From assembly GCF_020497125.1 (NCBI RefSeq), contig NC_059072.1:304252781-304316780 (forward strand): a stretch of 64,000 bases of DNA, in the 5' to 3' direction. Below are positions 39,001 through 54,000 of the stretch, piece by piece. Positions within the stretch are counted from its first letter, which is position 1, and each line of letters opens with the position of its first letter. The notes below the pieces were generated by a model. The model had not been told where the DNA came from. It worked only from the letters and a program-made list of their open reading frames with translations, and searched no databases. A program made the translations under genes and the position numbers. This stretch comes from Mauremys mutica. Taxonomy: Eukaryota > Chordata > Testudines > Geoemydidae.

Positions 39001-42000
39001 CCTATGGGCGGTCACCAGTGCAACATCAGAGCCTTTGCTGAACCAGCCCTGCCAGTGTTAACCATCTGGGGGAATTTTATTATTAATTATTCAACACATT
39101 TGTTCTGATAGCACCTTAGGGTCACAATGAGGTCAGGCCCCTTTGCGAGAAGGGTTGTATAAACTCATGATAATGATAATCCTTGCCCCGGGGAGCTAAT
39201 GATATAAAAAGATAGTAACAGGCGTAAGGAACGAAAGCCCAGTGAAACCCTGCAAAGATCTGATTCCAAGCCCACTGAACTCAACAGGGGTGGAGGGTCC
39301 ACTGATTTTAATGGTCTTTGGTTCAGTCTCCGAGCTGAACTTAAGGTTGCAGAGGGGTGAGCTGGAGAGGGGAAGGGCCAGGAGAAGTGTGTGGTGCCAT
39401 TTAAAGAAACTGGGGAAGTCCAGGGCCAGAAAACTCTACGACAAGAGGCAGTGCAATTGGTACCTAGTGTTTTCCACAATTTAGATTTCTAGCAAACTGG
39501 TGGTTGCTGCTTTAATTATCTCAGCAAACACCTCCCGCCGGTGAGTACCTTATTGTAATATGGGTACACTGAATAATACATATTTACTGTGAAGAAAGGA
39601 AGGTGTTATTGAGTGGGAAGAATTTGGCAGCTCTGAATACTGAGCAGCAGTTTCTGCAGAGCAGTAGGATTCATACCGGTAATCAAGCCCATTAGCATTA
39701 AAAGGAACTGTCTAAATGTCAAGCCAGGTCCGATAAATAAGCCACTAACTCATTTAGAAATGGTTCAGAATGGCAAATTAAAAGTTTTGCTGCTAATTAT
39801 GTTTCTTATTTTGGAGTTCTGTCAGTTCTTGCTTTTTGCTTCCATTCTACTGAGATAATCATCTGCTGCCAAGATGTTCTGAAAACGGAGGCCAGGCAAA
39901 CTTGGTCATAGAAAATAAGAACTTGTCTGAACCTCAGACCTCATTCACAAGCATTTGGAAGGGTCAAAAACTATGAGTGAGTACCCACTAGCCAGGTGTC
40001 CTTTAGTATCACCCCCACCCCCAACCCCCATGCTGGACATCAGCCTGCGACCTCTTGTCTGGACCCAGAGACTCATTCCATTTCCTGCCCATCAAAGCCC
40101 CCCTTTTCCATCCCAGCCTCTGGCCTTCACCTGGGCCTTTGTGGATCTAGATACTAGATCCACCAGAGGTCTCAGCAGATCTGAAAATCCCTGTTGGGCC
40201 CAGCCTGGCTGCTGTTTTCATCTCCTGCGGGATCAAGAGCCTTCCATAATCAGAAGTACCCCTGGAATATATTGCACTGCCCACTGCTGACCTGTCCTCA
40301 AACCACCCCCTCCCAGCTGTCAACACTTTCTGTCTCCCTCACAATGAAAAGCATCCTGAGCCCCCAGATTACCCAACCCCCTGTGTATCCTCCAGCCCTG
40401 CCACAATGAGCCCCCTCCCACTGAGGGCCTGATCTTGCAAAGTGCTCAGTGCCTCCTGCAAAGTGCTGGGGCCCCCAACTCTTGTTGACCTCAAGAGGAG
40501 TTGAGGAGTCTCAGTTCCTTGCAAGAGGCACTCAGCTGTTTACAGGATGTGGCCCTTACTTTTCCTGTGTCTTTCAGCCATATTAGAAAGCAGTTATTTG
40601 GGCTCTGTAACTAGTCAGGGTTGGGACATCTCTACAGAAAAGCAATAATGAAGAACTCCAAGTTGTTATGCCTGATTTGGTCTCTTAACTGTGTAGAGAG
40701 GACAGTTGTCTCACAGTAGCCCAAATGGCCACATATCCTGGCATACCTTCATCATCTGACTTCCTGTCTTCTCCTCCTGCTGCATCACTTTCAGCTCTCA
40801 CAACTACAGATAAAGAACAAGAATGGCGTGTTTTAGTGGCTAACCTGCTTGGGCAATGGTAGTCGCCTGACCTACATGTCATATGGCCAGATTCAGGAGT
40901 GGTTTAAGTGTTAGACTTGTGGAGACTGAACTGAGACATAGGAAATGTCACAGTGGAACTGGCTATTGGTTCAGTCAGTCAGGTACTTTGCCTCTGATAG
41001 TGACATAGAACTGATACTCCTGGTGAAGGCAAACCCATTCCTTCTCTTTTATGCACCTGGTCAATCATACAATACCATACGATAGCATGGGAGAAACTAA
41101 TTTTTGACACCCCCTCAGATGGTAATCATCGTATGCACTGACGCATAAAGATTGATAGCCTGTGTAATTTGCAACCTAGCTAGTGCAATTGCAGATGTTA
41201 ATCCTATATACATAAATTCCAGCCAAGCAAAAGTGGGGACTCTGTGGTGAGAGAGAGGAAAAAATTAAGCAAGGTTTCTACAGAGCTTCCTCCATAAAAT
41301 GTTGGAGTCCAATGCCTTCCATTTTTGAAGACTTTAACATATTTCAGTTATTAAAGTATATGGAGTCTGGGGGATGGTGGTGGTGGAAGAGAGGCTATGC
41401 AGGGATGGGTTTGTCTGGAATTCTGTCCTATAATAGTTTGCCACTGTCAAAGTACATTCTGTTAAAGTACCAAGAAAGGCTGCACATCAAAACCCCAGGG
41501 CCTAGATTCACGCAGGTGTTTCCTACCTGACAACCACAGAGCTACATATAGAAACCAGCATCAGCACAATACAGAACAAAAGCAAGAAAACCCACACAGG
41601 GAAGCAGGCTGATACCTCATGCCTTCCTCCTGTCTTGCTCTGCTAGGGACAGATGTCATCCTGATCTACAGATATAAAAATATACTCCTATTTGGCTTTA
41701 TGTAACATTTTGGTGCCAAACTTTCTATGAAACAATGAGAAAAATTAACTTGCTATGCCTATCTGCCTCATTCTTTGCTTTCTTACGTTTGCTTTGCTAG
41801 CTGCCTGTTTCTTTTCTCCTCAATTTTACCTCTAATTAATTTCCTCCCTTTCAAGTCTTTCCCAACTTCTGACCTTTCCCCCCTTTCCCTTACTCTCTTT
41901 TCATTCTCCTTTCCTTCTTCCCCTCATGCCCTATGCCTCCTCCTCCCTCCCCACATAGTCTTTCCTTCCCACTGTTTTTCTTTCATCCCTCCTTCTCTCA

Positions 42001-45000
42001 GATTTATTGTCCACTCTCTGACTCCCCCACATTCTCCTTTTCAGTTTTCTCCTCCCCGCCCAGTCCAAGCTTTTTCTCACCTCTCATGGCGACTGCAGAT
42101 TTCTACCCCTCCAATAGGGCCCCTGCACCCTCCCATGGGATGGGAATATGGGAACCACTGGTGAAGTTGGGGAGGGAGGCCACATGTTGCTAAGTGTTTC
42201 GTGGTGAGATTGGGGCAGGGCATGGTAGGCTGCCTCCTTCAAACATTCAGACAGGATCAGGGGAGGTGGCATGACCCAGTGCCCAGATGGAAGCCACAGT
42301 CTGAGACTGTGAATGGACAGCAGCTGTCCGTGGGCTGACCCTCTCAAGCAGACTGGAGAGGTGGTCCATGCTGTGCAGGGATGCAGTGCCTCTTGATGCT
42401 TCTCCCAGAGACAGGTCTTCCTGAAAGGTCTAATACATTTTGACTCTTGCTACTTTAGTTGCCTCAATAGCCTCCTGCAGCAGTGAGTTCCATAGGTTCC
42501 TAATACTTTCTAGTTAAAAGTATTTCATGTTATCCTTTTAATTCCATCGAGCATCCCAGGTGGCTGTATTGTGGGAAAGGCCTGGGAATACGGAGGCTGG
42601 TGGGACAGGTACAGATGGGAGCTGAGGGAAGCTGAAAGATGACTGCGTGGTTAGAAGGGAAAGGGCAAAATGTTACATCATCAAATGGGCAAGCCCAAAG
42701 TAACACCTACCTCATTCAAATCCCCACCCATGAGTCAGAACCCTACTGCCAAGGTGCCAACCCCCCTCTCACTTTGGTTGCTGCCCTGGACAATATTCCT
42801 GGACAGGGTGATTTATCCCCCATTACTACGGAGCGTTAGCCAGCTCTCCTCTATAGCAACAAAGCTGGGATTTTCAAAGGAGACTAGTTCAACGGGCGTT
42901 AAAAACCCCACTTAAATTTACAGTGACCAGGATTATTCATAGATTCCCAGGCCAGTCCGACCTCCTGTATAACACAGGCCATAGAACTTCCCCAACATAG
43001 TTTCTTTTGAACTAGAGCCTCTCTTTTAGAAAAAGATCCAATCTTGATTTAAAAATTTCCAGTGATGGAGTCTCCACAAGCGCACCCTACCTTCATCTTT
43101 GGATTTTGTTTGGTTAGTTTCTTCACTTCCTTCTTCAGACTCTTGTGTCTCAATTTCTTCACCTATGTCAGTAAAGAGTACCACAACGCCTGAAACATAA
43201 AAGCAGAGTTTGTGTTACGAGTTGGTGCACTGGCTGTGCTGAACTAGATGAGGCGAATCCTTAACCAGAGCCATGTAGTGTGTGGCCAGAACTCTTGTCC
43301 CACATAGAAACATTATATTGGAATAGGATGATGATCCATCTAGTTTGGTTTCCCAGCCCTGAAAATGTTTTAATTGGGTGCTTCAGGGGAAGGAGAAAAT
43401 CCCCAACTTTGTACCTGGGTAACATAGGCTCGGGAACTAGGGGCATGGCAGATGCTGCAGGCAGCATCCCCAGGTTTCACAGTGAAAAGTTTGCTGGGGC
43501 TCAGAACGGAGCTGGCGTTATTTCGCAATTCTTGAGAATCCTGGAGCTGTGCTGCACCTGTGTGGTGTGAGTGGGAATCATGCTTTTTCACACTGCTTTT
43601 GAACACACATCATTTACAGTTTCGTTAGCTGGCTTTCTGCACCCCCCAGCACCACTGCCTGGGTAACCATGAATCATTAGGTACCATGGGTGGAAGTTAC
43701 TTCCCAATCCCAGCTGGGGATCATTTATGTCCCTAAGCATAAAAATGGATAACGTAACTTTGTTAGTATAAAATCGGATTGTGACCCAGGCACCTGTTGG
43801 TACCAACTGTTAGAGAACACAGACGGTGTATAGAGTTTTACAGGGATCACCTGGGTTGGACAGATGCATATTAATTCATCAAAGTTTGGCGTGTAAGGTC
43901 TCTACTGAGAGCCAGTTGCTCATAATTGGTTGCCATAAATGATTGGTTTGGTTGCCATAATCATTGCAAAATGTACGTACAGATAATATTTAGGGAGTTC
44001 TATTTCTATACTAAACGTTATGTTCTTAAGGCAGGTAACCAGGCAGTGACATGTCTCAGACAGTCCTTTTGAGGAAGTGGGTAACAGACGCTTATCTCCC
44101 TGTCTGGCCATTGTGTATTGTGCTCATAACAATGTAGGCCTATTTGCATATTGAGCCAGACGCTGATTAAGAGATTGGGAAACCTACAAGTAAGGAGTAT
44201 ACAGGAAAAAAACAACCTGCAGGGGGCAAGTCCTGCTTATGAAATAGGACAATGGATTGTTCTGATATATCGGGGGCTGCTAATAGACACCCTGGATCTT
44301 GACTCACGAATGGACGATCACAGCCAAGTCTGGCTGAAAACGCTAGAAGAACTTTGGGTGAGTCTTGCCCTATAAGACATGAGAGCATCTAGTTAATTAA
44401 GTCTAGGTTTTAGATTGTGTGTGATGATTTTATTTGATACGTGATCCTTTGTTTCCAGTACTTTTCCTTGCTGCCCTTGAATTGCTATGCTTTGTTAAAT
44501 AAGCTCACCCTGGTTTTTACCATACACGTGCCTATGGGATGTGGGATAAGCAGAGTGGTGATCTGAGGTGAAGCTGATAAGCTGGGATGTACTGCTTATT
44601 TGGAAGCAGTAAATCTGTGAATACTGTAAATGTCTGTCCAGTGGACCAGGGGCTGGGCACTCCGGGAGACGCTCAGAGTGCTCGGGAGTTGGGGGTGTGC
44701 CTATCGCTAACCTGCAGAGAGCAGGGCATGCATAGGCCTGGAGGGGTGTGATTGCATTGCCCATGGCTAGTGGGGTTGGCGAGCTGAGTCATGGCAGGGA
44801 CAGACAAGGGCCCCGGGTCACAACCTTGGTACACCCAGGAAGTGTCACACTGATACTATCTTGCTAGATGATAGGCCCTGGAACGCCCCATGGCAGTGAG
44901 TTTGGCTGTCAGCCTGACCACACTCTTTTGTCCAGCATTCCACAGAGCTGGAAAGACACGATTCCAAACAGAGGCCAATAGGGATGGCGCAAAAGTACTA

Positions 45001-48000
45001 AAACCCCCCCTGTCCTTCTGCTTTGTTACTTATCAAAACTGGCGTCATGCCTTGGAGGTGGAAGAGTCAGCAGGCGGGGCAGTTTGGGTCCTACTTGCTT
45101 GTGAAAGCAAGAGGTCTATTAGAATTAAAGGGCAGAAATCATAAAGTGGTTGGTTCTAATCCCTTTATAGTCACAATTGTCCATAACTTACGGACGGTCT
45201 AGGGGTTAGGGTGATTCAGGACACCTAGGGTCAACTTCCTCCTCTGCCACAGACTTCCTGTGTGAACTTGGGCAAGTCACTTAGTCTGTGTGTGCCTCAG
45301 TTCCTCATCTTCAAAAGTCCTTCTCTACCTCCCAAGGGTGCTGCGAGGACAAATACATTAAAGAGTGAGAGGTGCTCAGATATGCTGGTCATGTGGGCCA
45401 GGCAAGCACCTGCTGTAGGAATAAGACTGAACTGCCCTCTATGAAGAGTTACAGGAATTCATTATGGCCTGTCGATCAGCTAATAAGAACATTCCTTCCC
45501 TCTACAGAGGTTCCCTTTTTTCAATCTGGCACTTAACTCTGGGGGGCTCCGGGACACACAATATTATGGGCCAAATGTTCAAAGATAGGCACCTAAGCTG
45601 AGCTCATTATATACAGATATACATTTGTATACGGCATCTGGTTCTTGTGCATGTGGTCACCCATTTTGCAGGCACACCTGTTTCACGGGCACCTATTTTT
45701 GAACATCTGCCTACGATCTACGAACCAGGGACTCTCTGTTGTATAATTTATTTACCCGGGAAAGCTGCAGTGTCTGGGAATTTACTGTCATTTTCCCTCT
45801 TGGGTAAATTTGGTCATTACCTGACCTTCTCAGGTTTCAGCTCAGCCAGACGTTATGGACTTGATGCAGGAACCACTTAGTGGCCTGTGTTTTGCAGGAG
45901 GTCACACTAGATGATCATAGTGGTCCCTTCTGGCCTTAAAAAAAATAATCTATGAAACAGTGTCCCACAGCGAGAGCACAGTTGAGCTGGGTTTATAATT
46001 TAGGAATCCTCTGGCTTTTAGTCCTGGACCTCCCCAACCCCTAGCCCATCCAACACTCTGTCACATGCTTTACCTCCTGATGTGTTATTGATTAAAATTT
46101 CTGATGCCCTAAGAGATTAACAAATATCAGTGTTTAAAAAATTTAATCTGGAACAAAGAATGATTAAAGAGTTTATTTTATTAAGAATCACCAGTTTATA
46201 TTTCTGGACATTTTAGTTCTAAGCTCACAGGTTTTTTTATACTTACCTCACAGAATGTTTTCCATGCTATCCAAATTCACTGGTATGCTCCAGTGCTTTA
46301 CACCATGCTAGAAAGGCAAAGCATAATAAACCCAGCTTCATCGGCTGGTTACACTGAGTTTGTAGCGTTAGGGTGATGCAAAGCAGCTGGATCCTGCTGG
46401 TGAATCCATCCCCAAAAGCTGACATTTCTGTGTTAACTTGGCCTCATCATACGTTATGTGCATCGCCATAGCAAGTAGGGCCTCGGTCCTGGACGAGGAT
46501 CCCATTGTGCTAGGCACCGTACAAAGAGTTAAGTGTTAGCTGAGCCACTTGGTAATAGTGACTGTAACATCCCTATGCACAGGAAAGCACCAAAGCAGCT
46601 CACCACGGTAGCATTTAATGTCAGAAAGGGGAACTACACAAAAATGAGGAAGTTAGTTAAACAGAAATTAAAAGGTACAGCGCCAAAAAGTGAAATCCCT
46701 GCAAGCTGCATGGAAACCTGTTAAAGACACCATCATAGAGGCTCAATTTAAATGTATACCCCAAATTTAAAAAAAGAATTAAAGCACCTAAAAAGTGCCA
46801 CCGTGGCTAAACAACAAAGTAAAAGAAGCAGAGAGGTAAAAAAGCATCCTTAAAAAGTGGAAGTTAAATTATAGTGAGGAAAGTAGAAAAGAGCATAAAC
46901 TCGGGCAAGTTATGTATAAAAATATAATTAGGTGGGCTACATAAGAATTTGAAGAACAGCCAAAGACTCAAAAAGTAACAGAATTTTTTTTTTAAGTACA
47001 TCAGAAGCAGGAAGCCTGCCAAACAACCAGTGCGGCCACTGGACCATCGAGATGCTAAAGGAGCACTCAAGGAAGATAAGGCCATTGTGGAGAAACTAAA
47101 TGCATTCTTTGTATTGGTCTTTATGGCTGAGGAGGTGAGGGAGAGTCCCAAACCTGAGCCATTCTTTTTAGGTGACAAATGTGACGAACTGTCCCAAAAC
47201 TGGGTGTGTGGGCAATGAAATGGCAGATGAAATTCGATATTGATAAATGCAAAGTAATGCACATTGGAAAACATAATCTCAGCTACAGGATACATATAAA
47301 ATGATGGGGTCTAAATTAGTTGTTACCACTCAAGAAAAAGATCTTGCAGTAATTGTGGATAGTTCTCTGAAAACATCCACTCAATGTGCAGCGGCAGTCA
47401 GAAAGGCTAACAGAATGTTGGGAATCATTAGGAAAGGGATAGGTAATGAGACAGGAAATATCATATTGCCTCTACATAAATCCATGGTAAGCCCACATCT
47501 TGAATACTCACTTTTTGCCCCATCTCAAGAAAGATATATTGGAATTGGAAAAAGTACAGAAAGGGGCAAGAAAAATAATTAGGGGTATGGAACAGCCTCC
47601 ATATGAGGAGAGCTGAATAAGATTGGGACTTTTCAGCTTGGAAAAGAGACGACTAAGGGGGATATGAAAGAGGTCTAGAAAATCATGACTGGTGTGGAGA
47701 AAGTAAATAAGAAAGTGTTATTTATTCCTTCTCATAACACAAGAACTAGGGGTCACCAAATGAAATTATTGGGCAGCAGGTTTAAAACAAAAGGTTCACA
47801 CAACACAAAGTCAACCTGTGGAACTCTTTGCCAGAGGATGTTGTGAAGGCCAAGACTATATTAGTGTTAAAAAAAGAACTAGATAAGTTCATGGAGGATA
47901 TGTCCATCAATGGCTATTAGCCAGGATGGGCAGGGATGCAAAACCATGCTCTGAAGTGTCCCTAACCTCTGTTTGCCAGAAGCTGGGTATGGGCGACATG

Positions 48001-51000
48001 GATCACTTGATGATTACCTGCTCTGTTTATTCCCTCTGGGGCACCTGGCATTGGCCACTCTCAGAAGACAGGATACTGGGTCTGACCCAGTATGACCGTT
48101 CTTAAGTGGTAGTGTCTATCCCTGGTTTATTATTGAAGGTAGGCCTTACTACATTGCTGCTTATGTTGTTAAATGTATACAATAAATACACTGGATATGC
48201 AATATGGCCACGTTAATATTGCTGTAGCTACCTGTCCTTTTGGATTTCCGGAGCCTCACTTAAATCACTGGGCTGGGCTCTGGGGGAAGAAGGGGGTTTG
48301 GGTGTATTGGCTGCGGGGGGGGGCGTGGCTGGGCTCTGTGGAGAGGGGTTTTGCGTGTCTGACCCCCCATCTGGGCTCTGGGGAGGTGGGAAGGACACAG
48401 AAAAACAGGAACTGGGTTGTCATAGGGGTTTCTTTAACACACTACTCCTGGGGGATTTTTTTGTGTGTGTCTGTATTGTTACAGACATACTTGCTGACAG
48501 GTATTTTGAAATAAATTCCCAAAATAATTAAAACTGGTGTGATTATGTAGTGTTATTTTGACAAATAAAATTTGCAGAATTTTAAAATATTGTGTACAGA
48601 ATTTTTAATTGTTTGGAACAGAATGCTCCCAGGAGTACTTTAGACACCTAAATCCCAGGAAAATCAGTGGGAGTTAGGTGCTTAAATGCCTTTGAGGGTC
48701 TGATCCTTAGAGCCTAATTCTGATACTTACTCCTGTTCAGTAGCATTTTACTCTCTCTGTGATCACATTGGCTTTACTGTGGCTATTTGTGGAGTAAGAC
48801 ATAACATAAGAAAATGTATCGGAATCTGACCCTTAGCACTCCTCACCTTGACTTGGTATGGACTCAGGACTGTCCTTGCCATCCGCATCTTCTCTGCTCC
48901 TCTTCTCCTCTCTGATTACTGATATAGCTTAAAGATCATGTTTTAGTTATGAAGTAAGCTTAGGAAGTAGGAGGGAAATTAAATTTACTGCTTCTGTGAC
49001 TAGAGATATGAAATAAATCTCAGATTCAATGATAGATCAATAACACCAAGATTGGTTTTAAATTATTAATAAACTATGAGAAATGAGCATAATAATTCTA
49101 TGAATCCCAGTTCTGAGGTCCTGTACATTTTCAAAGCACAACCTGCACATCTTTTGGCAAAAGCTACCGTTAATAAGTTAATGTCCTTTGTTTTGCCTGC
49201 TAAGCATTTAATAGATTCAGAGGTGGGCTGTGATAGGTTGGCAGTAATGCATTTTCTGTCATATAGCCATGAAAATACTACACCATCCGCTCCCAGTGGC
49301 ATGACAGACAACCTCGCTCAGCTGGGGCCCAATGCAGTCTGAATTTTTTCCCCAGGCTCTGCAACAGAAGAGGGAATGTCCTCCTTTGAGGGGGGCCATT
49401 CCGCTCAAAGGCAGATACATAGGGCCTGATTATGCTCTCTCACCAGTGTCCCAGAGTAACTGCACTGAAACTACTGGAGTTACACTAGTGTAAGAGGACA
49501 AGCAAGCCTTAAAGGTGATTTTACACCATCACAGAGACCTATCCTGTTCCTAGGCATCCAGGAGAAACCACCTCCTTCTGCAAGACAACAGTGGGGCCAT
49601 TTTTGAACCAGCTGACTGAGAGTCCATTATGGTCAGGGCCGGCTCCAGGCACCAGCGCAGCAAGCTGGTGCTTTGGGCGGCCCGTGGAATTGCTGAGAGG
49701 GACCCGGCAATTCGGCGGGTCCCTCTCGGATGGAAGGACCTGCCGCCGAATTGCCACCGATCGCAATCTTGGCTGTTTTGTTTTTTTCCCTCCGCTTGGG
49801 GCAGCAAAAACCCTGATTATGGTAGAAGTTTTAAGGCACTCACACATGAAGTGAACTTTCCCAGCCAACAACTCCATTATGAAGCAGGAGCTATCAGTGA
49901 GGGAAAAGGGGCCCATTAGCCTGAAGAGACCTGTAATGGTCATGGGGATAGGATGGGAATGTGAGCAGAAAGGAGCTCCCCATAACTAGACTGTTTCTAG
50001 GTGTGAGGTCTGCTGTAGGGTATGTCTACACTGGAATTAGACACCCATGGCTGGCCCATGCCAGCAGACTCGGGCTCCTGGGGCTGTGTAATTGCAGTGT
50101 AGATGTTCAGGCTCAGGCTGCAGCCTAGACGCTAGGTCCCTGTGAGCAGGAGGGTCCCAGAGCTCAGGCTCCAGCCCACGCCGGAACATCTACACTTCAA
50201 TTAAACATCCCCTTAGCCCAAGCCCCGTGAGCCTGAGTCAGCTGGCCCGGGCCAGCCACAGGTTTTTAATTGCAGTGTAGACATATCCCAAGTGTCCTCA
50301 TTGGTTTTGTCTGGGTTTCCACACACCCCTGCAGACTGGCCACATGAGGGAGCCATCAGCCAACAGAGGCAGTGAAACTGACAGCAGTCTGGCTAAGCAC
50401 GTACTTGCCCCCAGGATCAGCTCCCACTAAGGCCTTTCTTCTGTTGCAAGCCTGCCTTCTGACTCCTGTGAGGTCTCTCAGGGAGCACTACTCAGTGCTG
50501 GGGCCTTGACCCATTGCAAATAGGCTCTCTGAACCTATGGGGATTTGACTTTATATGCAGGGGGTCATTATGACTCAAAGCACTGCTGCTACTGCTGCTG
50601 CTGCTGCTGCTGCTCAAAAGCAGTTCTCAAGTGTAACCCTGGCTCTGATTTAGCCTCAGATCTGAACTCTAGCCTATGTCTAATGCCAAGCTAGAGGTGG
50701 ATCTGAGCACTGCTACCTAAGCCAATCTTTGCATAAAACCCTACTAAAATACAAGGCAAAACAAACCTGGCTGCAGAAAACCAGCTGTTCAAGAGTAGAT
50801 GCATTGCACCGAATAACAGGAGGGCAACACACATTAGCAAATCAGGAATGAGAGACATTTATCCTCCTGTCAAAATGCTTCAAATGCATCAAAGTTCATG
50901 CTGAATAAAATTGTGCATTTTTTATACCTGATGCCACAAAGCCATTTTTGAAAGCAAACCGATGGTTTCGTTTTTCCAAAGTGCACTCTTTGGAAAGCAG

Positions 51001-54000
51001 AGTGTTTTGGACGTTAAATATGGTGCTGCTGTTTGATGAGCTCACCATTCTCAATGGATGCCAGGGATTTGTCTGAATAACTCCATTCTGTCTGGGTCCC
51101 CAAATCCTCAACCTCACATCTTCTGTGAGTGGCGGAAGATCCATCAGCAGACTTTCTGCAAAGAGGCCACAGCAGACTGGCTTTTACGTTACTACGAGTG
51201 ACCAGAGCGGAAAAAGCATCAGAAATGTTCATTGAAGTAATGCACAAGCCAAATTTTTCAGAAATGACAAGTGATTACAGCAGGGGCGGTGCCAGCCTCT
51301 TCTCAGTGGCGGGGCTGAGGTGGGCTAGACAGAAAATTTGGGGGAGGGGGGAAGGGCTGCACTATATATCTTGTGGGCACATGCCACCTTGCCTTCTGCA
51401 GTTCTGCACTGCTGCTGCTGGTGGTGCTGCTGTCACAGCTGGGCTCCCAGCCAGCAGCTGCCGCTCTCCAGCTGCCCAGCTCTGAAGGCAGCACCGCCGC
51501 CAGCAGCAGCAACATAAGGATGGCAATACCATACCAGGACACCCTTACTTCTGCATAATGTTTGGCCTTTGCACGGGGAGGGGTGGCTACTGGGAGGCCA
51601 AGGCAAAGTTTGGGGTGGCTATTACCTGTGCAAGCCACCCCGTTTCGCCACTGCTGGATTTTGGGTGCCTCCAACTTGAGACACCTTAAAGAGCCCTGAT
51701 TTTCAATGTGTGTGTGTGTGGGGAGGGGCTGCACTTTCTGAAAGCCAGACCCCTTTAAGGTGTCTCAAGGTGGGCACACACAATCACCAGTCACTTTGGA
51801 CTCACAAAGGGAACAGATCTGTTGCATAAGAGGCAGCTGTCTTCACACAGAATTTTTCAGAAGAAAGCCACACTTTAAAATGAATGAAAACATGGGGGCA
51901 ACTATCAGCCTCAGGCACCCAAAAATATTAGTGAGGATCCAGTGTATAAGAGCAAGCCTCCAGCCTTGTCACTTTCATTACTGCTGTTCCCTGGGGATTT
52001 CTAACCTAAGCATGACTGGCATGTGCTCATCAAGCCAAACCTCAGTTTGGAGTGATGCTCTGCTTATTTCATCTTCTAACCATGCAGCTCAGCTCCACTT
52101 CTCAGTGTAGCATTCACTCTGCATTGTGTGTGCGCCACAGTCTGACACAGGGGCTGAGTGTATTGGTGAGGAGAAGGAGGTGGGTCTCTTGGACCTCAGT
52201 ATGATTAGCAACCAATGAGGTTTGAGGGATTAGCCTGTCATATTCTGCACTTTCTTTTCACCTACAATTGACTGGCAAGCGGCGAAATCATTTTGAACTA
52301 GCGTTGACGAGCTGACATGGTTCCCGTCCAGCCATCTCTACCTGACATCCCTGTGAGATAGACAGTTAATTTAGTTTGCCTGCTAAATGGTCATTTAAAG
52401 GTGTTCAAGGCCTATATGAGTATCCTGCATAGGAGAAACAAGGCTGAGCAAAGTGCCACCAGGGACTGATTGAATGTGACCCCCAGAAAGCCAGTGGATT
52501 TTTTCCCCATAGCATTAGTGATTCAGTGAGGCTGTTACACATCACTGCTTTCATATTAGGTGTCTTATGGTTAAGAATTTTAAAAGATTCTGGGCACTGT
52601 ACACATTGAAATTTACATATTAACTGATGAAAACCCCACAGGAATGATCAATCTAAGTTACTTATATGGCCCCATTACTGTGGTATCTGAGTGCCTCACA
52701 ATCTTTTACCATTTTTGCCCTCACAACACCCTGTGAGGTAGGGAAATGCTAGCATTCGCAGCTTATAGAGGAGACACAGAGGCACAGAGAAATGAAATAA
52801 CATGCCCAGGGTCACACAAAGTCTGCTGCAGAGCAGGAAATTGCACCCAAGTCTTCTAAGTCCCAGGCTAGTGCCCTAATCACTGGCTTAGATCCTACCT
52901 CACCTAGGAGCCAGAATTACCCACCTCCAGGGAAGGAATAAAGCCCCCCCCCATGCTTTTCTACTTTCTAGGTTGCCAATAAGCTTTTTCTTGCATTTGC
53001 AGAGACCATTTGCTTATTCTTGTGATCTCCCATTAGTCCTCTTCAGAGTTGTGTAGCTAATCTCTCCTCATATCACAGTGAAGAATTTACCCATGTTGTG
53101 GAAAAATTGACCACACTGTTGCTAGCTTGGCTTGGGACACAGTTCGGGGCAAGGCATGCAGGGTCCCTGAAAATCCCCATCACCCAGGATGGATATGCGA
53201 CACTCTAGCGCCCCACTATTCACCACTGTCATGTAATTAGGATATGTTTTGCACAAAGTATGTCTTGCGAGGAATCATTCTAAAAGGCTTTTATTTACTT
53301 ACTTGTTATTTACTTATTCCCATAATATAAGAACTAGGGGCCACCAAATGAAATTAATGGGCAGCAGGTTTAAAACAAATACAAGGAAGTTCTTCTTCAC
53401 GCAGTGCACAGTCAACCTGTGGAACTCCTTGCCTGAGGAGGTTGTGAAGGCTAGGACTATAACAGGGTTTAAAAGAGAACTAGTTAAATTCATGGAGGTT
53501 AAGTCCATTAATGGCTATTAGCCAGAATGGGTAAGGAATGGTGTCCCTAGCCTTTGTTTTTCAGAAGGTGGAGATGGATGGCAGGAGAGAGATCACTTGA
53601 TTATTGCCTGTTAGGTTCACTCCCTCTGGGGTACCTGGCATTGGCCACTGTTGGTAGACAGGATACTGGGCTGGATGGACCTTTGGTATGACCCAGTATG
53701 GCCGTTCTTATGTCTTGATCTGCTAGACATTAATATCTTGTTGGATTATATGTGTTATCGTCATAGGTGAAGTTATGAAGTTTGGCTATGTATGAGCTCC
53801 TGAAACGTGTTGTGAGATTGAAAACACCCACAAACAGCCTTTCAAGTACAACAGTAAAAAGGCCAAACAATGTTAATGGCTTATTGAGGAACTGCACACA
53901 AGCACAAGGATTACCCCAGGAACTGTGTACAGTAGAAACCTCTCAGAGATAGCACTACAGAAAGGAGACTTTTTGACCCAGGGCACAGCAAAAGAGCTTT

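Noticed and set aside
47301..47582. 93-codon ORF with an RT-like C-terminal segment
   Set aside because: It is a surviving piece of CR1 ORF2 in a decayed LINE, not a host gene.
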